DNA of 64,000 bases from Snodgrassella alvi wkB2. GTDB taxonomy: Bacteria; Pseudomonadota; Gammaproteobacteria; Burkholderiales; Neisseriaceae. The notes beneath the pieces are model-generated. The model did not search any database. It saw only the letters and a list, made by a program, of their open reading frames with translations, and was not told the DNA's origin. The position numbers and the translations under genes were made by a program. This document shows positions 27,937-36,893 of this stretch, in pieces; within the stretch, counting starts at the first letter, position 1, and the number at the start of each line of letters is the position of its first letter. The stretch is taken from the NCBI RefSeq assembly GCF_000600005.1, contig NZ_CP007446.1, positions 496,001 to 560,000 on the forward strand. The letters run 5' to 3'.

Positions 27937-28437
27937 ATGGAAATTTTCTATATATTTATGAAATCATGTTTAGAAATTAATTCTGAATGGAAAAAAATAT
28001 TTTTTAAAAGTATTAAATTATCAACAGTGACTTTGATATTGTACAGTGATCCAGTTTGGACTCAAATAATTATTATGTTAAGTGATAAGCTGAGACTAAA
28101 CAGTATTTATTTTGTATCAATAATTTTATTTTTGTTTTCGATAATATTTAATTTTTTGTTTAATTTAAATACAAATAAATCACATGTCATTAATCCGGAT
28201 TTAATAAAACTCCTGAAAAAAAGTGTATTCAATTTATATATTGTTTTTTTTGCCACTTTAAATAATACGTTTATATGGTCATTGAAAAATTTTTCTGAAA
28301 TTGATAATTTTTTAATTATAAGTGTCAAAATTTTTATTATTGGGGTAATTGGTGCTATTTCTTTTAATGCAATTGATTTTTTAATTAATCAATTTGAAGC
28401 TCGTTCTGAGCAAAATAACGAATTAAGCTTAAAATGA
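27937..28437 (+). CDS. Unknown AT-rich multi-pass membrane protein inside the urease operon
   Basis: 166 residues with about four hydrophobic helices (ISTVTLILYSD region, FVSIILFLFSIIFNFLF, FNLYIVFFATLN, FLIISVKIFIIGVIGAIS). I recognise no family; it is not UreI (which has six helices and different motifs). Its base composition is much more AT-rich than ureC and ureE. It starts 20 bp after ureC and its stop overlaps the ureE start (ATGA), so it is in the transcript. It may be a late insertion; a transport or stress role is only a guess. Confidence 0.6.
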   Translation: MEIFYIFMKSCLEINSEWKKIFFKSIKLSTVTLILYSDPVWTQIIIMLSDKLRLNSIYFVSIILFLFSIIFNFLFNLNTNKSHVINPDLIKLLKKSVFNLYIVFFATLNNTFIWSLKNFSEIDNFLIISVKIFIIGVIGAISFNAIDFLINQFEARSEQNNELSLK

Positions 28438-28949
28438 ATCTAATTATCCAAACCATTATCGGCAATCTGCAAACACTTACACAGGAGAAGCAGATTACTA
28501 CTCAGATGCTGGATACTGTCTGTCTGCAATGGTTTGAAGCAGACCGGCGCATTATCCGAACTACAACTGCCGGTGGGCGCGAAATTGCTTTTCGCCTGCT
28601 GAAAGAGGGGCAGCGACTGCATCATGATGATGTGGTTTATCTGGATAAACAGCTGGTCATTGCAGTGCAAATCGAACCAAGTGACGTCATGGTACTTGCT
28701 CCGCAAACTTTGCCGGAAATGGCACGTGCCTGCTATGAAATCGGCAATAAACACACACCATTGTTTCTGGATGGTAATGAATTACTGTTGCCGTTTGATA
28801 AACCTTTATTTGAGTGGCTGCAGGCTGCCGGATTTGCACCGACACGTCAGCAACGAAGATTAAGTGAACAGTTGCGGGCTAATTCAGCGCCGGGTATCGG
28901 CGCAGGACACAGCCATAGCCATGATATAACCGGTCATCACCATCATTAA
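28434..28949 (+). CDS. ureE: Urease accessory protein UreE (nickel metallochaperone)
   Basis: 171 residues. N-terminal UreE fold (RTTTAGGREIAFRLL, YEIGNKHTPLF) and a His-rich nickel-binding tail (HSHSHDITGHHHH). UreE delivers nickel to the UreG/UreF/UreD complex. ATGA overlap with the upstream membrane ORF. Confidence 0.94.
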   Translation: MNLIIQTIIGNLQTLTQEKQITTQMLDTVCLQWFEADRRIIRTTTAGGREIAFRLLKEGQRLHHDDVVYLDKQLVIAVQIEPSDVMVLAPQTLPEMARACYEIGNKHTPLFLDGNELLLPFDKPLFEWLQAAGFAPTRQQRRLSEQLRANSAPGIGAGHSHSHDITGHHHH

Positions 28950-28962
28950 TGAATTGCACTAT

Positions 28963-29682
28963 ATGTCCGGCTCAGACCGAAAAATTGATATTGAAACACT
29001 GACACGTGCAGGATTATTGCTGCAACTGGCCGACCCGACGCTACCAATCGGTGGTTTTAACCATTCCGGAGGGCTGGAGACTTTTGTTCAGCAGGGCATT
29101 ATTTATGATGCTGTTACACTGAAAGCATTTGCTGAAACACAGCTAAAGCAAAACTGGTTACATAATGATGGTGCTTACATGTCTCTGGCTTATACTGCCG
29201 CTACTGAACATAATCTGAATGTCCTGATATCTCTGGACAGGCAGATAGGGGCGACAAAAATCGCACGTGAATTACGGGAAAGCAGTTATAAGCTTGGCAC
29301 ACGCCTGCTGAAAATTTTTGTACCACATACCAGCTCAGCAATAGTGGCTTCCTATCAGGCTGCTTTAGCAGCACAACAGGTACGCGGGTTTTACCCGCTG
29401 GTATTTGGATTACTTGCTGCGTCCCTGCAACTGGATAAAGCGGCAGCATTGCAGGCATTTTATTACAATGCCGTAATAGGTTTAATTACCAACGGGGTTA
29501 AGCTGATACCGCTGAGCCAGATGGCCGGACAGGAAATGTTAATTGAATTGCATGCAGTAATAGCTCATATCGTTATTGCAAGTATGCAACCGCAACAACA
29601 GCAACTTGGCGCTACAACACTGGCAACGGACATTCGGGCAATGCAGCACGAACGTTTGTATAGCCGTTTGTATATGAGTTAA
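28963..29682 (+). CDS. ureF: Urease accessory protein UreF
   Basis: 239 residues from the ATG at 28963; a TTG at 28954 is a less likely alternative. All-helical UreF with LLQLADPTLPIGGFNHSGGL near the start. It acts with UreD and UreG in nickel insertion and lysine carbamylation of apo-urease. It begins 13 bp after ureE. Confidence 0.94.
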   Translation: MSGSDRKIDIETLTRAGLLLQLADPTLPIGGFNHSGGLETFVQQGIIYDAVTLKAFAETQLKQNWLHNDGAYMSLAYTAATEHNLNVLISLDRQIGATKIARELRESSYKLGTRLLKIFVPHTSSAIVASYQAALAAQQVRGFYPLVFGLLAASLQLDKAAALQAFYYNAVIGLITNGVKLIPLSQMAGQEMLIELHAVIAHIVIASMQPQQQQLGATTLATDIRAMQHERLYSRLYMS

Positions 29683-29704
29683 TGTCTCAACACTGGAGGA
29701 AAAT

Positions 29705-30262
29705 ATGAAAAAAATATTTGCTTTATTATTATTAACCCCGGTATTTGCCTTTGCCCATCCCGGACACCTTACGGAAGGCTGGATGGCAGGTATTCAGCAT
29801 CCGCTCAGTGGCTGGGATCATCTGCTGGCTATGGTAGCAGTGGGTTTATGGGCGGCAACTTTTCAGGGTAAAGCACGCTGGCTGATTCCTGTTACTTTTG
29901 TCAGTGTGATGACTGCCGGATTTGTGATGGGAGCACAGGATATCCGAATACCAATGCTGGAGCAGGGGATTGCCGTTTCCGTACTGGTATTGGGGCTAGC
30001 TGCGGCCTGGCTGAAAAAAGTACCGGCTGGTGCCGCTATGCTGCTGGTTGGCCTGTTTGCTTTGTTTCATGGTATTGCACATGGTGCCGAAATGGGCTCA
30101 CATGGTGCATTCAGTTATGCCTGTGGCTTTATTATTGCAACGGCGGCTTTGCATGCCATCGGATTTGCACTGGGTACAGTAATGAGTAAACATCAGTGGG
30201 TATTACGTTTTACCGGCAGCGTGATTGGTCTGATTGGTTTCGGTATGCTGTTTGCAGGCTGA
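29705..30262 (+). CDS. ureJ: HupE/UreJ family nickel-associated membrane protein
   Basis: 185 residues, six or seven membrane helices. The N-terminus has a signal-like start ending HPGHLTEGWMAG, and the motif HPLSGWDHLLAM is the metal-binding HupE/UreJ signature. Further His residues lie in FHGIAHGAEMGSHG. It is thought to import nickel or cobalt across the inner or outer membrane. A good ribosome site (ctggagg) is present. It lies between ureF and ureG, a less usual position. Confidence 0.9.
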   Translation: MKKIFALLLLTPVFAFAHPGHLTEGWMAGIQHPLSGWDHLLAMVAVGLWAATFQGKARWLIPVTFVSVMTAGFVMGAQDIRIPMLEQGIAVSVLVLGLAAAWLKKVPAGAAMLLVGLFALFHGIAHGAEMGSHGAFSYACGFIIATAALHAIGFALGTVMSKHQWVLRFTGSVIGLIGFGMLFAG

Positions 30263-30280
30263 TAACAATACCCGGATAAA

Positions 30281-30352
30281 ATCAGTTCAGACAGAAATGG
30301 CTTCTGAACTGATTGTTTAATAAACAAGCTGTTCTGTCTGAATAGAAGCAGC
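30281..30352 (+). repeat. Three consecutive hairpins between ureJ and ureG
   Basis: Stem one is perfect: ATCAGTTCAGA (30281-30291) with TCTGAACTGAT (30303-30313). Then TGTTTAATAAACA (30314-30326) can fold, and GCTGTTCT...AGAAGCAGC (30328-30352) forms a third. None is followed by a long T run, so partial termination, RNA processing or mRNA stabilisation are all possible. Confidence 0.5.
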
Positions 30353-30412
30353 TGAGTTAGTCGTGAAATACTGTATCAGACCGAGTAAACGGAATGGTGC
30401 AGAAGGAACACC

Positions 30413-31048
30413 ATGCGTGAATACATTAAAATCGGCGTTGCCGGTCCGGTAGGTTCCGGTAAAACTGCACTGATTGAAAAACTTACCCGTCATATGGTTC
30501 AGGAATATAGTATTGCGGTGATTACCAATGATATCTATACGCAGGAAGATGCTGAATTTCTGACCAAAAACAGCCTGTTGCCACCAGAACGAATTATGGG
30601 CGTAGAAACCGGTGGCTGTCCGCATACTGCCATTCGTGAAGATGCCAGTATGAATCTGGAAGCAGTAGATGAAATGACAGCACGCTTTCCAGATATTCAG
30701 ATAGTATTTATCGAAAGTGGCGGTGATAATCTTTCAGCTACTTTCAGCCCTGATCTGGCTGATGTTACGCTGTTTGTTATTGATGTGGCGCAGGGAGAAA
30801 AAATTCCGCGCAAAGGCGGACCGGGTATTACCCGTTCTGATTTGCTGGTTATCAATAAAACTGATTTAGCGCCGTATGTAGGTGCCAGCCTTGAAGTGAT
30901 GCAGCATGATGCACAGCGTATGCGAAAAGGGCAGCCATTTGTATTTACCAATCTGATGGCAGAGGAAGGTATTAACACTGTAATCAAATGGATTAAAAAA
31001 TACGCCTTACTTGAGAACACAGACGAACCAGCCGGTCTGATACGTTAA
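30413..31048 (+). CDS. ureG: Urease accessory GTPase UreG
   Basis: 211 residues. P-loop [14 protein letters not shown], the metal-site region [16 protein letters not shown] (Cys-Pro-His), the switch [15 protein letters not shown] and the guanine-specificity [11 protein letters not shown]. UreG hydrolyses GTP to drive nickel delivery. Its stop shares a base with the ureD start (TAATG). Confidence 0.96.
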   Translation: MREYIKIGVAGPVGSGKTALIEKLTRHMVQEYSIAVITNDIYTQEDAEFLTKNSLLPPERIMGVETGGCPHTAIREDASMNLEAVDEMTARFPDIQIVFIESGGDNLSATFSPDLADVTLFVIDVAQGEKIPRKGGPGITRSDLLVINKTDLAPYVGASLEVMQHDAQRMRKGQPFVFTNLMAEEGINTVIKWIKKYALLENTDEPAGLIR

Positions 31049-31860
31049 TGCACAGCCGCTTACATCTATCTACTCAGCTAAACCGGCACGGACAGACTAC
31101 CTTTGCCAGTTGCTTTTATACACCACCGCTGAAAATTTTGCCTTTACCGCAAATGATATCACCGGTATGGTCGCAGGCTTTGCCGGCGATACAAATGAGT
31201 TCATCACCGGGATTACTGGCAGGGGATAGTATTGGAATTGATATAGAGCTGGCGGAACAAACCCAATTGTATTTGTTTACCCAGGCATTTACCCGGGTGC
31301 AATCCATGCCGGCTGCTACGGAAGCACAGCAGCATACCCGTATCTGCTTGCATGAACACAGCCGGTTATGCTATCTGCCTCATCCATTGGTATTGCATCG
31401 TGATGCAGCTTTAACACAAACCATGCACATTACTCTGGCAGATAACTGTCAGCTCATTCTAGGTGAAATCATAGCCTGCGGTCGCGTGCTTAATCAGGAA
31501 AGCTGGGATTTTCGCTATCTGTCTTCACGCATTAATATTGATTACCGGCAGCAGGCATTGCTTAATGACAATATATACTGGCATCCGCACCAGCAGCCGT
31601 TAAATGTACTGGGACAGATGGAGCAATATACCCATCAGGCTTGTCTTTACTATGTCAATACCGCTGCCAGCAAAAACGAAATCCGGCAACTGGTTAACGA
31701 AATCTATTCTGCACTACAGCCAGACTGGCCGTTAGAAAATAATCAATATCTGTGGGGGATTACTCAGGCGGCCGATTGTGCTTTATGTATGCGTGCATTA
31801 GGGTTGAGCGCAGAAACGTTACAGCAGATATTAAAACAAACAGCACGTTATTTAAGTTAA
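31048..31860 (+). CDS. ureD: Urease accessory protein UreD/UreH
   Basis: 270 residues. Contains SSPGLLAGDSIGIDIELAEQ and QPQAFTRV-like segments typical of UreD, the platform that binds apo-urease and UreF-UreG. Placing ureD last instead of first is seen in some bacteria. No strong terminator follows; only weak AT-rich dyads at 32003-32027. Confidence 0.92.
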   Translation: MHSRLHLSTQLNRHGQTTFASCFYTPPLKILPLPQMISPVWSQALPAIQMSSSPGLLAGDSIGIDIELAEQTQLYLFTQAFTRVQSMPAATEAQQHTRICLHEHSRLCYLPHPLVLHRDAALTQTMHITLADNCQLILGEIIACGRVLNQESWDFRYLSSRINIDYRQQALLNDNIYWHPHQQPLNVLGQMEQYTHQACLYYVNTAASKNEIRQLVNEIYSALQPDWPLENNQYLWGITQAADCALCMRALGLSAETLQQILKQTARYLS

Positions 31861-32116
31861 TACAATCTTATACTGATCCGGAAAATGATTAGAATGAGTT
31901 GATACTATTGTTAGTTATTTAATATTTTTATGTCAATATCTTTTGTTTTTAGGTAATATAAATAAACAAAATTTTATCTGATATGCATAATTCTCAACTT
32001 CACTAATAACTTTAAAGTAATTATTAGCACTAATTTTGATAATTGCTATGGTAATTCCAGTAAGTGAGATATAAATAAAATAGTTATGATGTTTAAAATT
32101 GTAAAAGATATAACTT

Positions 32117-33226
32117 ATGACTTATTACATAAATCTTTTTTCCCCTGAAACCTATGAAGCTTTTACTCATTCTGATAGAACTGTTAGTGGTTTTCGTATC
32201 AAGCATCACGGTTTAGCAGCAAAGCTTAAAACCGGAGATATCCTAGTTTGTTATATTACTCGATTATCTCGCTGGTGTGGTTTGCTTGAAGTGATTGATA
32301 ATTGTCCATTTCAGGATAATACTCCTATTTTTGTAGAAAATAATGATCCGTTTATTTTGCGTTTTCATGTGCGAACAAAAGTATGGTTATCCTTGCCTGA
32401 TTCAATCCCTATTCATGACGATAAAATTTGGCAGCATCTTTCTTTTACTCAGTCATATCCTAAAAACAGTGGTATCTGGACTGGTATTCTGCGAAACAGT
32501 TTAAATAAACTTAATGATAAAGACGGAGAGTTATTGGCAGAGATGCTATCGATGCAGGCTAATAATCCTTTTCCATATCCTTTAGATGAAAAAGAGCTGA
32601 AAAATTTAAAAAAACATACCGTAAATCGTGTTGAAAAAGTTGTTGAAGTTTCTGTACCTGAAAATGAAGAATCTTTAGAAAATAATGAAATATGCATAAA
32701 TAATGATGTCCGTGAATCAATTAAAATGCAGGCATTACTGGCTCAGATAGGAGCTTGTATGGGACATCGAATTTGGTTACCTAAAGCAGATCGCAGCAGA
32801 GTCTTAAAAGAATGGAAAAAAGATACCGAAGCTTTATTGGACAGATTACCGCTTAATTATGATGAGACGACATTAAGTACGATTGAACAAATAGATGTTA
32901 TTTGGTTAAAAGGGCGTTCAATTATTCGGGCGTTCGAAATAGAGCAAACGACCTCAGTATATTCTGGTTTATTGAGAATGGCCGATTTACTTGCACTGCA
33001 ACCAAATATGAATATTAAATTACATATTGTTGCACCCGATTACCGGCAGGAAAAAGTTTTTCAGGAAATACTCAGACCGGTGTTTTCTCTATTGGAAAAA
33101 GGTCCTTTATCTGAAAGTTGTAGCTATATTTCTTATAGTAAGTTAAAAGAACTGAGTAAACAAAAACACTTAGATAGAATGAATGATGGGGTATTGGATG
33201 ATTATGATGAGCAAGCAGAATTATAA
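32117..33226 (+). CDS. EVE-like (PUA-fold) domain protein with C-terminal nuclease-like domain
   Basis: 369 residues, no signal or membrane helix. Residues ~1-145 read as an EVE/YTH-like PUA-fold domain (YYINLFSPETYEAF, GDILVCYITRLSRWCGLLEV, RFHVRTKVWL), a module that reads modified bases. An acidic linker (~165-200) follows. Residues ~210-350 look like a restriction-endonuclase-fold domain (GHRIWLPKADRSRV, IDVIWLKGRSIIRAFEIEQT), where Asp and the EIEQ segment could be the catalytic core. Together this is the layout of single-protein modification-dependent restriction enzymes. It is isolated between ureD and a housekeeping operon, with AT-rich flanks, which fits horizontal gain. Confidence 0.65.
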   Translation: MTYYINLFSPETYEAFTHSDRTVSGFRIKHHGLAAKLKTGDILVCYITRLSRWCGLLEVIDNCPFQDNTPIFVENNDPFILRFHVRTKVWLSLPDSIPIHDDKIWQHLSFTQSYPKNSGIWTGILRNSLNKLNDKDGELLAEMLSMQANNPFPYPLDEKELKNLKKHTVNRVEKVVEVSVPENEESLENNEICINNDVRESIKMQALLAQIGACMGHRIWLPKADRSRVLKEWKKDTEALLDRLPLNYDETTLSTIEQIDVIWLKGRSIIRAFEIEQTTSVYSGLLRMADLLALQPNMNIKLHIVAPDYRQEKVFQEILRPVFSLLEKGPLSESCSYISYSKLKELSKQKHLDRMNDGVLDDYDEQAEL

Positions 33227-33326
33227 TTTTGATTTATTTTTCAAGATTTAAATTGATGATTTTTATAATTAAAATATAGTAAAAATTTATTATTAGTAAT
33301 GTTAAGATATTTATGATAAAAGTATA

Positions 33327-34118
33327 TTAATAATAGCTACTTACAATTAAACCATCATAAGCCGGTGCGCAGTTTTTGGGGCAGCGATGCTTGAGTGCGT
33401 GATATTCCTGATTATGAGTCATATGAATAAAGTAAGTTTGTCTGGCATTGATACGCTTAGCATAAGTAAAAGCTTGTTCAGTACTCAGATGACTTGGATA
33501 TGGGGTATCCATCAGGCAATCAAGAAAGAGATAATCCAGCCCGTTTAAGTACGGAAATATAGATTCATCTATATGGTTAAGATCGGTAAACCAGGCGATG
33601 TTGCCAATACGAAAGGCACTGGTTGTCCAACTACCATGCGGCACACCGAAGTGCCATACAGGTACACCTTCAATAGTCAGAACGCTATTTTTACCTTGAT
33701 TCAATGGCAGTTCATATGCACGTAATACCGGCCGGTTCCAATGGTTATTCTGCTCCAGAAAGGCATAATCGAAACGGTTCTGAATATTGGACAAGGTGTC
33801 ATGGTGTCCGTAAATAGGAATAGCTGCGCGTTGTCTGTAGCAGAATGCACGCAAATCATCAATGCCATTAAGGTGGTCTGCATGCGGATGAGTATAAAGC
33901 ACCCCATCGATACGCTGCAGTTTATGTTGTAAGGCCTGATGGTAAAAATCAGTTCCAGTATCAATTTGCCAGTATTGTTTACCAATCTGTACATGTGCAC
34001 TGCAACGGGTACGCCGGTTTTTGGGATCTGTGCTGGTACATGCAGGACAGTCACACCCGATAACCGGTGTACCGGATGAGCTGCCGCAGCCAAGTACAGT
34101 AACGGTAATCTGTGTCAT
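33327..34118 (-). CDS. MBL-fold metallo-hydrolase (PhnP-like)
   Basis: 263 residues. N-terminal GCGSSSGTPVIGC and DCPAC segment, a metal site THPHADHLNGIDDLR (HxHxDH) and C-terminal FIHMTHNQEYH. This is the PhnP/YcbJ branch of metallo-beta-lactamase phosphodiesterases; the Cys cluster near the start (GCDCPACTS) is the PhnP zinc site. Substrate unknown. Last gene of the minus-strand operon, 2 bp after tatD. Confidence 0.87.
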   Translation of the reverse strand: MTQITVTVLGCGSSSGTPVIGCDCPACTSTDPKNRRTRCSAHVQIGKQYWQIDTGTDFYHQALQHKLQRIDGVLYTHPHADHLNGIDDLRAFCYRQRAAIPIYGHHDTLSNIQNRFDYAFLEQNNHWNRPVLRAYELPLNQGKNSVLTIEGVPVWHFGVPHGSWTTSAFRIGNIAWFTDLNHIDESIFPYLNGLDYLFLDCLMDTPYPSHLSTEQAFTYAKRINARQTYFIHMTHNQEYHALKHRCPKNCAPAYDGLIVSSYY

Positions 34119-34120
34119 GA

Positions 34121-34894
34121 CTAATTGCTGATTGGCGGAATTTTATTAAAAAGCCGATAGGTATTAGCCGTTGTAGCTTCTTCAATTCTGGTGATGGTGT
34201 CTCCGCGCAGATGTGCTACAAATTCGGCAGTATAACGCACATAAGCTGGTTCATTTTGTTTACCGCGTTTAGGCACAGGTGCCAGATAGGGAGCATCAGT
34301 TTCAACCAGTATCCGGTCTAACGGAACATAGCGACAGGCTTCCTGTATCTGTCTGGCATTTTTAAAGGTTACAATTCCGGAAAAGGAAATATAAAAACCC
34401 AAATCCAGTACAGCTTTGGCAAATGCAGTATCTTCTGTAAAACAGTGAATCACACCTTGTTGTGCTTGATTTTCATGCAATAGGCGCAATGTATCGCTGG
34501 CAGCTTCCCGGGTATGGATAATCAGAGGCAAGCCGGTCTGATTAGATGCCTGAATATGCGTACTGAAGCGCTGATGCTGCCATGCCAGATCTCCGCTACA
34601 CCAATGATAATCGAGTCCGGTTTCTCCAATACCTACTACTTTTGGATGTTGGGCAGCAGCAACCAATTCATCCACGCTCATTTCTACTGAATTCTGATCT
34701 TCAGGATGAACACCAACACTGGCAAACAGATTGGTATGCTGTTCTGCCAGCGCCAGTACTTCAGCAGCGCTGGTACGGTCTACACTAATAGCAATAGCCT
34801 GACCTATGTCTGCCTGAACCATATTGTCCAGTATTTGCGGCAATCTGGCTGCCAGATCAGGCATATTTAAATGGCAGTGTGAATCGATAAGCAT
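34121..34894 (-). CDS. TatD family metal-dependent hydrolase (YcfH type)
   Basis: 257 residues. Metal ligands in LIDSHCHLNM, GETGLDYHW, IHTREA, IHCFTED and ETDAPYLAP, the complete TatD set. Family members are 3'-5' DNA exonucleases or D-aminoacyl hydrolases; ycfH is linked to holB and tmk in many genomes, as here. It lies 2 bp after pilZ. Confidence 0.92.
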   Translation of the reverse strand: MLIDSHCHLNMPDLAARLPQILDNMVQADIGQAIAISVDRTSAAEVLALAEQHTNLFASVGVHPEDQNSVEMSVDELVAAAQHPKVVGIGETGLDYHWCSGDLAWQHQRFSTHIQASNQTGLPLIIHTREAASDTLRLLHENQAQQGVIHCFTEDTAFAKAVLDLGFYISFSGIVTFKNARQIQEACRYVPLDRILVETDAPYLAPVPKRGKQNEPAYVRYTAEFVAHLRGDTITRIEEATTANTYRLFNKIPPISN

Positions 34895-34896
34895 GA

Positions 34897-35256
34897 TTAC
34901 AAAGTATAGGTAGGGCGTTCGCTTAACAGTATTCCGGGCAAAATATCTTCAATTGACTGCTTTACTGCAATGCTATCTTCATCTTTACCAAATGCCAGCC
35001 CGATTCCCTGTGGCTGCCCGGTGGAAGTGGTAGCAGTGTTGATCCATACTACTGTGGTACGCAAATATTTGGCTTCGTTGAATTCTGGCAAGTTAACGAC
35101 CAGTAATACTTCTTCACCCATATTAAATGTATCAGTGGTAGGGGCAAACAGACCGCCATGCTGCAGAAAAGCCATGTAACTGCGATACAGTTCCGGTTTG
35201 TCGGGTATCGTTAAATTGAGCATTTTGCCCGGCAGATTAACAGGAGCTTCAGCCAT
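34897..35256 (-). CDS. pilZ: PilZ domain protein (type IV pilus assembly)
   Basis: 119 residues; sequences MLNLTIPDKPELYRSYMAFLQ, GGLFAPT and QGIGLAFG place it in the PilZ family of Neisseria/Pseudomonas, the stand-alone type that does not bind cyclic-di-GMP well (the RxxxR motif is missing) and is needed for pilus biogenesis. The holB-pilZ-tatD order is conserved in beta- and gammaproteobacteria. 9 bp after holB. Confidence 0.88.
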   Translation of the reverse strand: MAEAPVNLPGKMLNLTIPDKPELYRSYMAFLQHGGLFAPTTDTFNMGEEVLLVVNLPEFNEAKYLRTTVVWINTATTSTGQPQGIGLAFGKDEDSIAVKQSIEDILPGILLSERPTYTL

Positions 35257-35265
35257 AGATTTCCT

Positions 35266-36255
35266 TTAAGATTTTGTGTTTTTTTGCTGCCAAATATTCA
35301 GATATTCAATTAATAAATCTTCCAGCTGCATTTTAACATTGAGTGTATGTTTACCGTAAGGGGTAAGTTTGTTTACTTTATCAATTAAGGCAAACAACGA
35401 TAATGTATCTGCTTGCCGGCTAATCTCATTTAACGCTTTACTCCATGCAGGGTAATACATGGGTTGCATATTTTGCTGGGCTAGTGACAGATCAAGTAAC
35501 CATTTAGCCAGCCAGTCGAGAAAAGTAGCCAGTGCCAGTTTGTGTTTATCAAAAGTAGCGGCATAATCCAATAAAGCAATCAGACGCGGCTTAACCAGCA
35601 AGGTAATTAATTCGTTACGCAGCCGGGTATGGCTGTCGTTTTCATTAAACAAGGGGGCTCCGCCGTGAAAGGCTAGCAGTTCAGCTGCATTATCTCCGTG
35701 TTGCTGCTGTGCATAAGCCAGTGCCTGTGCAGGCGCCGGTATGGTCAACACCACTTGCCGGCAGCGGCTTTTAATTGTTGGTAACAGACGGTCTTTCTGA
35801 TGGCTTACCAGAATAAATACCATACCTTGCGGCGGTTCTTCCAGAATTTTCAGCAGGGCGTTGGCTGCCTGCAGATTCATATTTTCTGCCGGATAAATCA
35901 GAGCTACACGCTTGCCGCCACGATGAGCACTCAGATGAGCAAAATCCAGAACGTCCCGTATAGTTTCTACCTTAATCAGTGGCTGTTTACGTTCTCCGCC
36001 TTCGCCATCTGTTTCATCGGGGGTAACCAACAGAAAATCGGGATGGCTGTGCTGACTGTATAAATGACAGGATGTACATTCACCACACGGCTGATGGTTA
36101 GTACCCAGCGACTCGCACAATAATGCTTGTGCCAGATATTCAGCAAATTCCCGTTTACCAATTCCCGGATGACCATAAAGCAGCCATGCATGCGGTTGTT
36201 GCTGCCAGTGTCGGGCTATCTGTTGCCAGACTGGTTCAAGCCATGGATAAATCAT
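35266..36255 (-). CDS. holB: DNA polymerase III subunit delta'
   Basis: 329 residues. Walker-A-like GHPGIGKREFAEYL, a zinc module CGECTSCHLYSQHSHPDF, the sensor-like LLKILEEPPQGMVF and the SRC motif KSRCRQ are all present. Delta' is part of the clamp loader. Its start overlaps the tmk stop by 4 bp. Confidence 0.94.
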   Translation of the reverse strand: MIYPWLEPVWQQIARHWQQQPHAWLLYGHPGIGKREFAEYLAQALLCESLGTNHQPCGECTSCHLYSQHSHPDFLLVTPDETDGEGGERKQPLIKVETIRDVLDFAHLSAHRGGKRVALIYPAENMNLQAANALLKILEEPPQGMVFILVSHQKDRLLPTIKSRCRQVVLTIPAPAQALAYAQQQHGDNAAELLAFHGGAPLFNENDSHTRLRNELITLLVKPRLIALLDYAATFDKHKLALATFLDWLAKWLLDLSLAQQNMQPMYYPAWSKALNEISRQADTLSLFALIDKVNKLTPYGKHTLNVKMQLEDLLIEYLNIWQQKNTKS

Positions 36256-36878
36256 GAATCTAATCCAAACAACTGTGCTAATCCTTGGTTAATTTGCTGT
36301 GCCACATCCTGAAGATTCAAACTGCTATCAATAATAGAATAGCGTTGGGGTGTGGCCGCAGCTCGTTCCAGATAGACAGCGCGAGTGTGCTCAAAAAACG
36401 CAGTATCCAGTTGTTCAAAGCGGTCAGGATGGCTATTTTGGCTGAGACGTTGCTGTGCAACTGTAAGAGGTACATCCAGTAATAAAGTTAAATCGGGCTG
36501 AAAACCTTGCTGCACCCAGTTTTCCAGAATAGTGATATCTGTCAGCGGTAAACCACGACCACCTCCCTGATAGGCGAATGTAGCATCGGTAAAACGATCA
36601 CTGACTACATGTATGCCTTTTTCCAGTGCCGGTTTAATAACCTCATCCAGATGCTGCTGGCGTGCAGCAAATATCATCAGAGTTTCAGTACGGGCATTAG
36701 CATGAGTAGCCGGGTTTAATAATAATTCGCGTAATGCCTCACCAATGGGCGTACCGCCGGGTTCACGGGTAAAGAGTACCGGCAGCTGATGTTTTTCAAA
36801 CCAGTTACGTATGGTATTGAGGTTGGTTGATTTACCGGCACCGTCAATTCCATCCAGAGTAATAAATTTTGCTTTCAT
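36252..36878 (-). CDS. tmk: Thymidylate kinase
   Basis: 208 residues. P-loop LDGIDGAGKSTNL, the DRFTDATFAYQGGGRG motif and TREPGGTPIGE are typical of class II bacterial Tmk, which phosphorylates dTMP to dTDP. Between mltG and holB as in many proteobacteria, 15 bp after mltG. Confidence 0.96.
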   Translation of the reverse strand: MKAKFITLDGIDGAGKSTNLNTIRNWFEKHQLPVLFTREPGGTPIGEALRELLLNPATHANARTETLMIFAARQQHLDEVIKPALEKGIHVVSDRFTDATFAYQGGGRGLPLTDITILENWVQQGFQPDLTLLLDVPLTVAQQRLSQNSHPDRFEQLDTAFFEHTRAVYLERAAATPQRYSIIDSSLNLQDVAQQINQGLAQLFGLDS

Positions 36879-36893
36879 CTATAGTTAACCCGG

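Noticed and set aside
30697-31020. 107-codon frame antisense to ureG
   Set aside because: Complete overlap with ureG, whose motifs are unmistakable.
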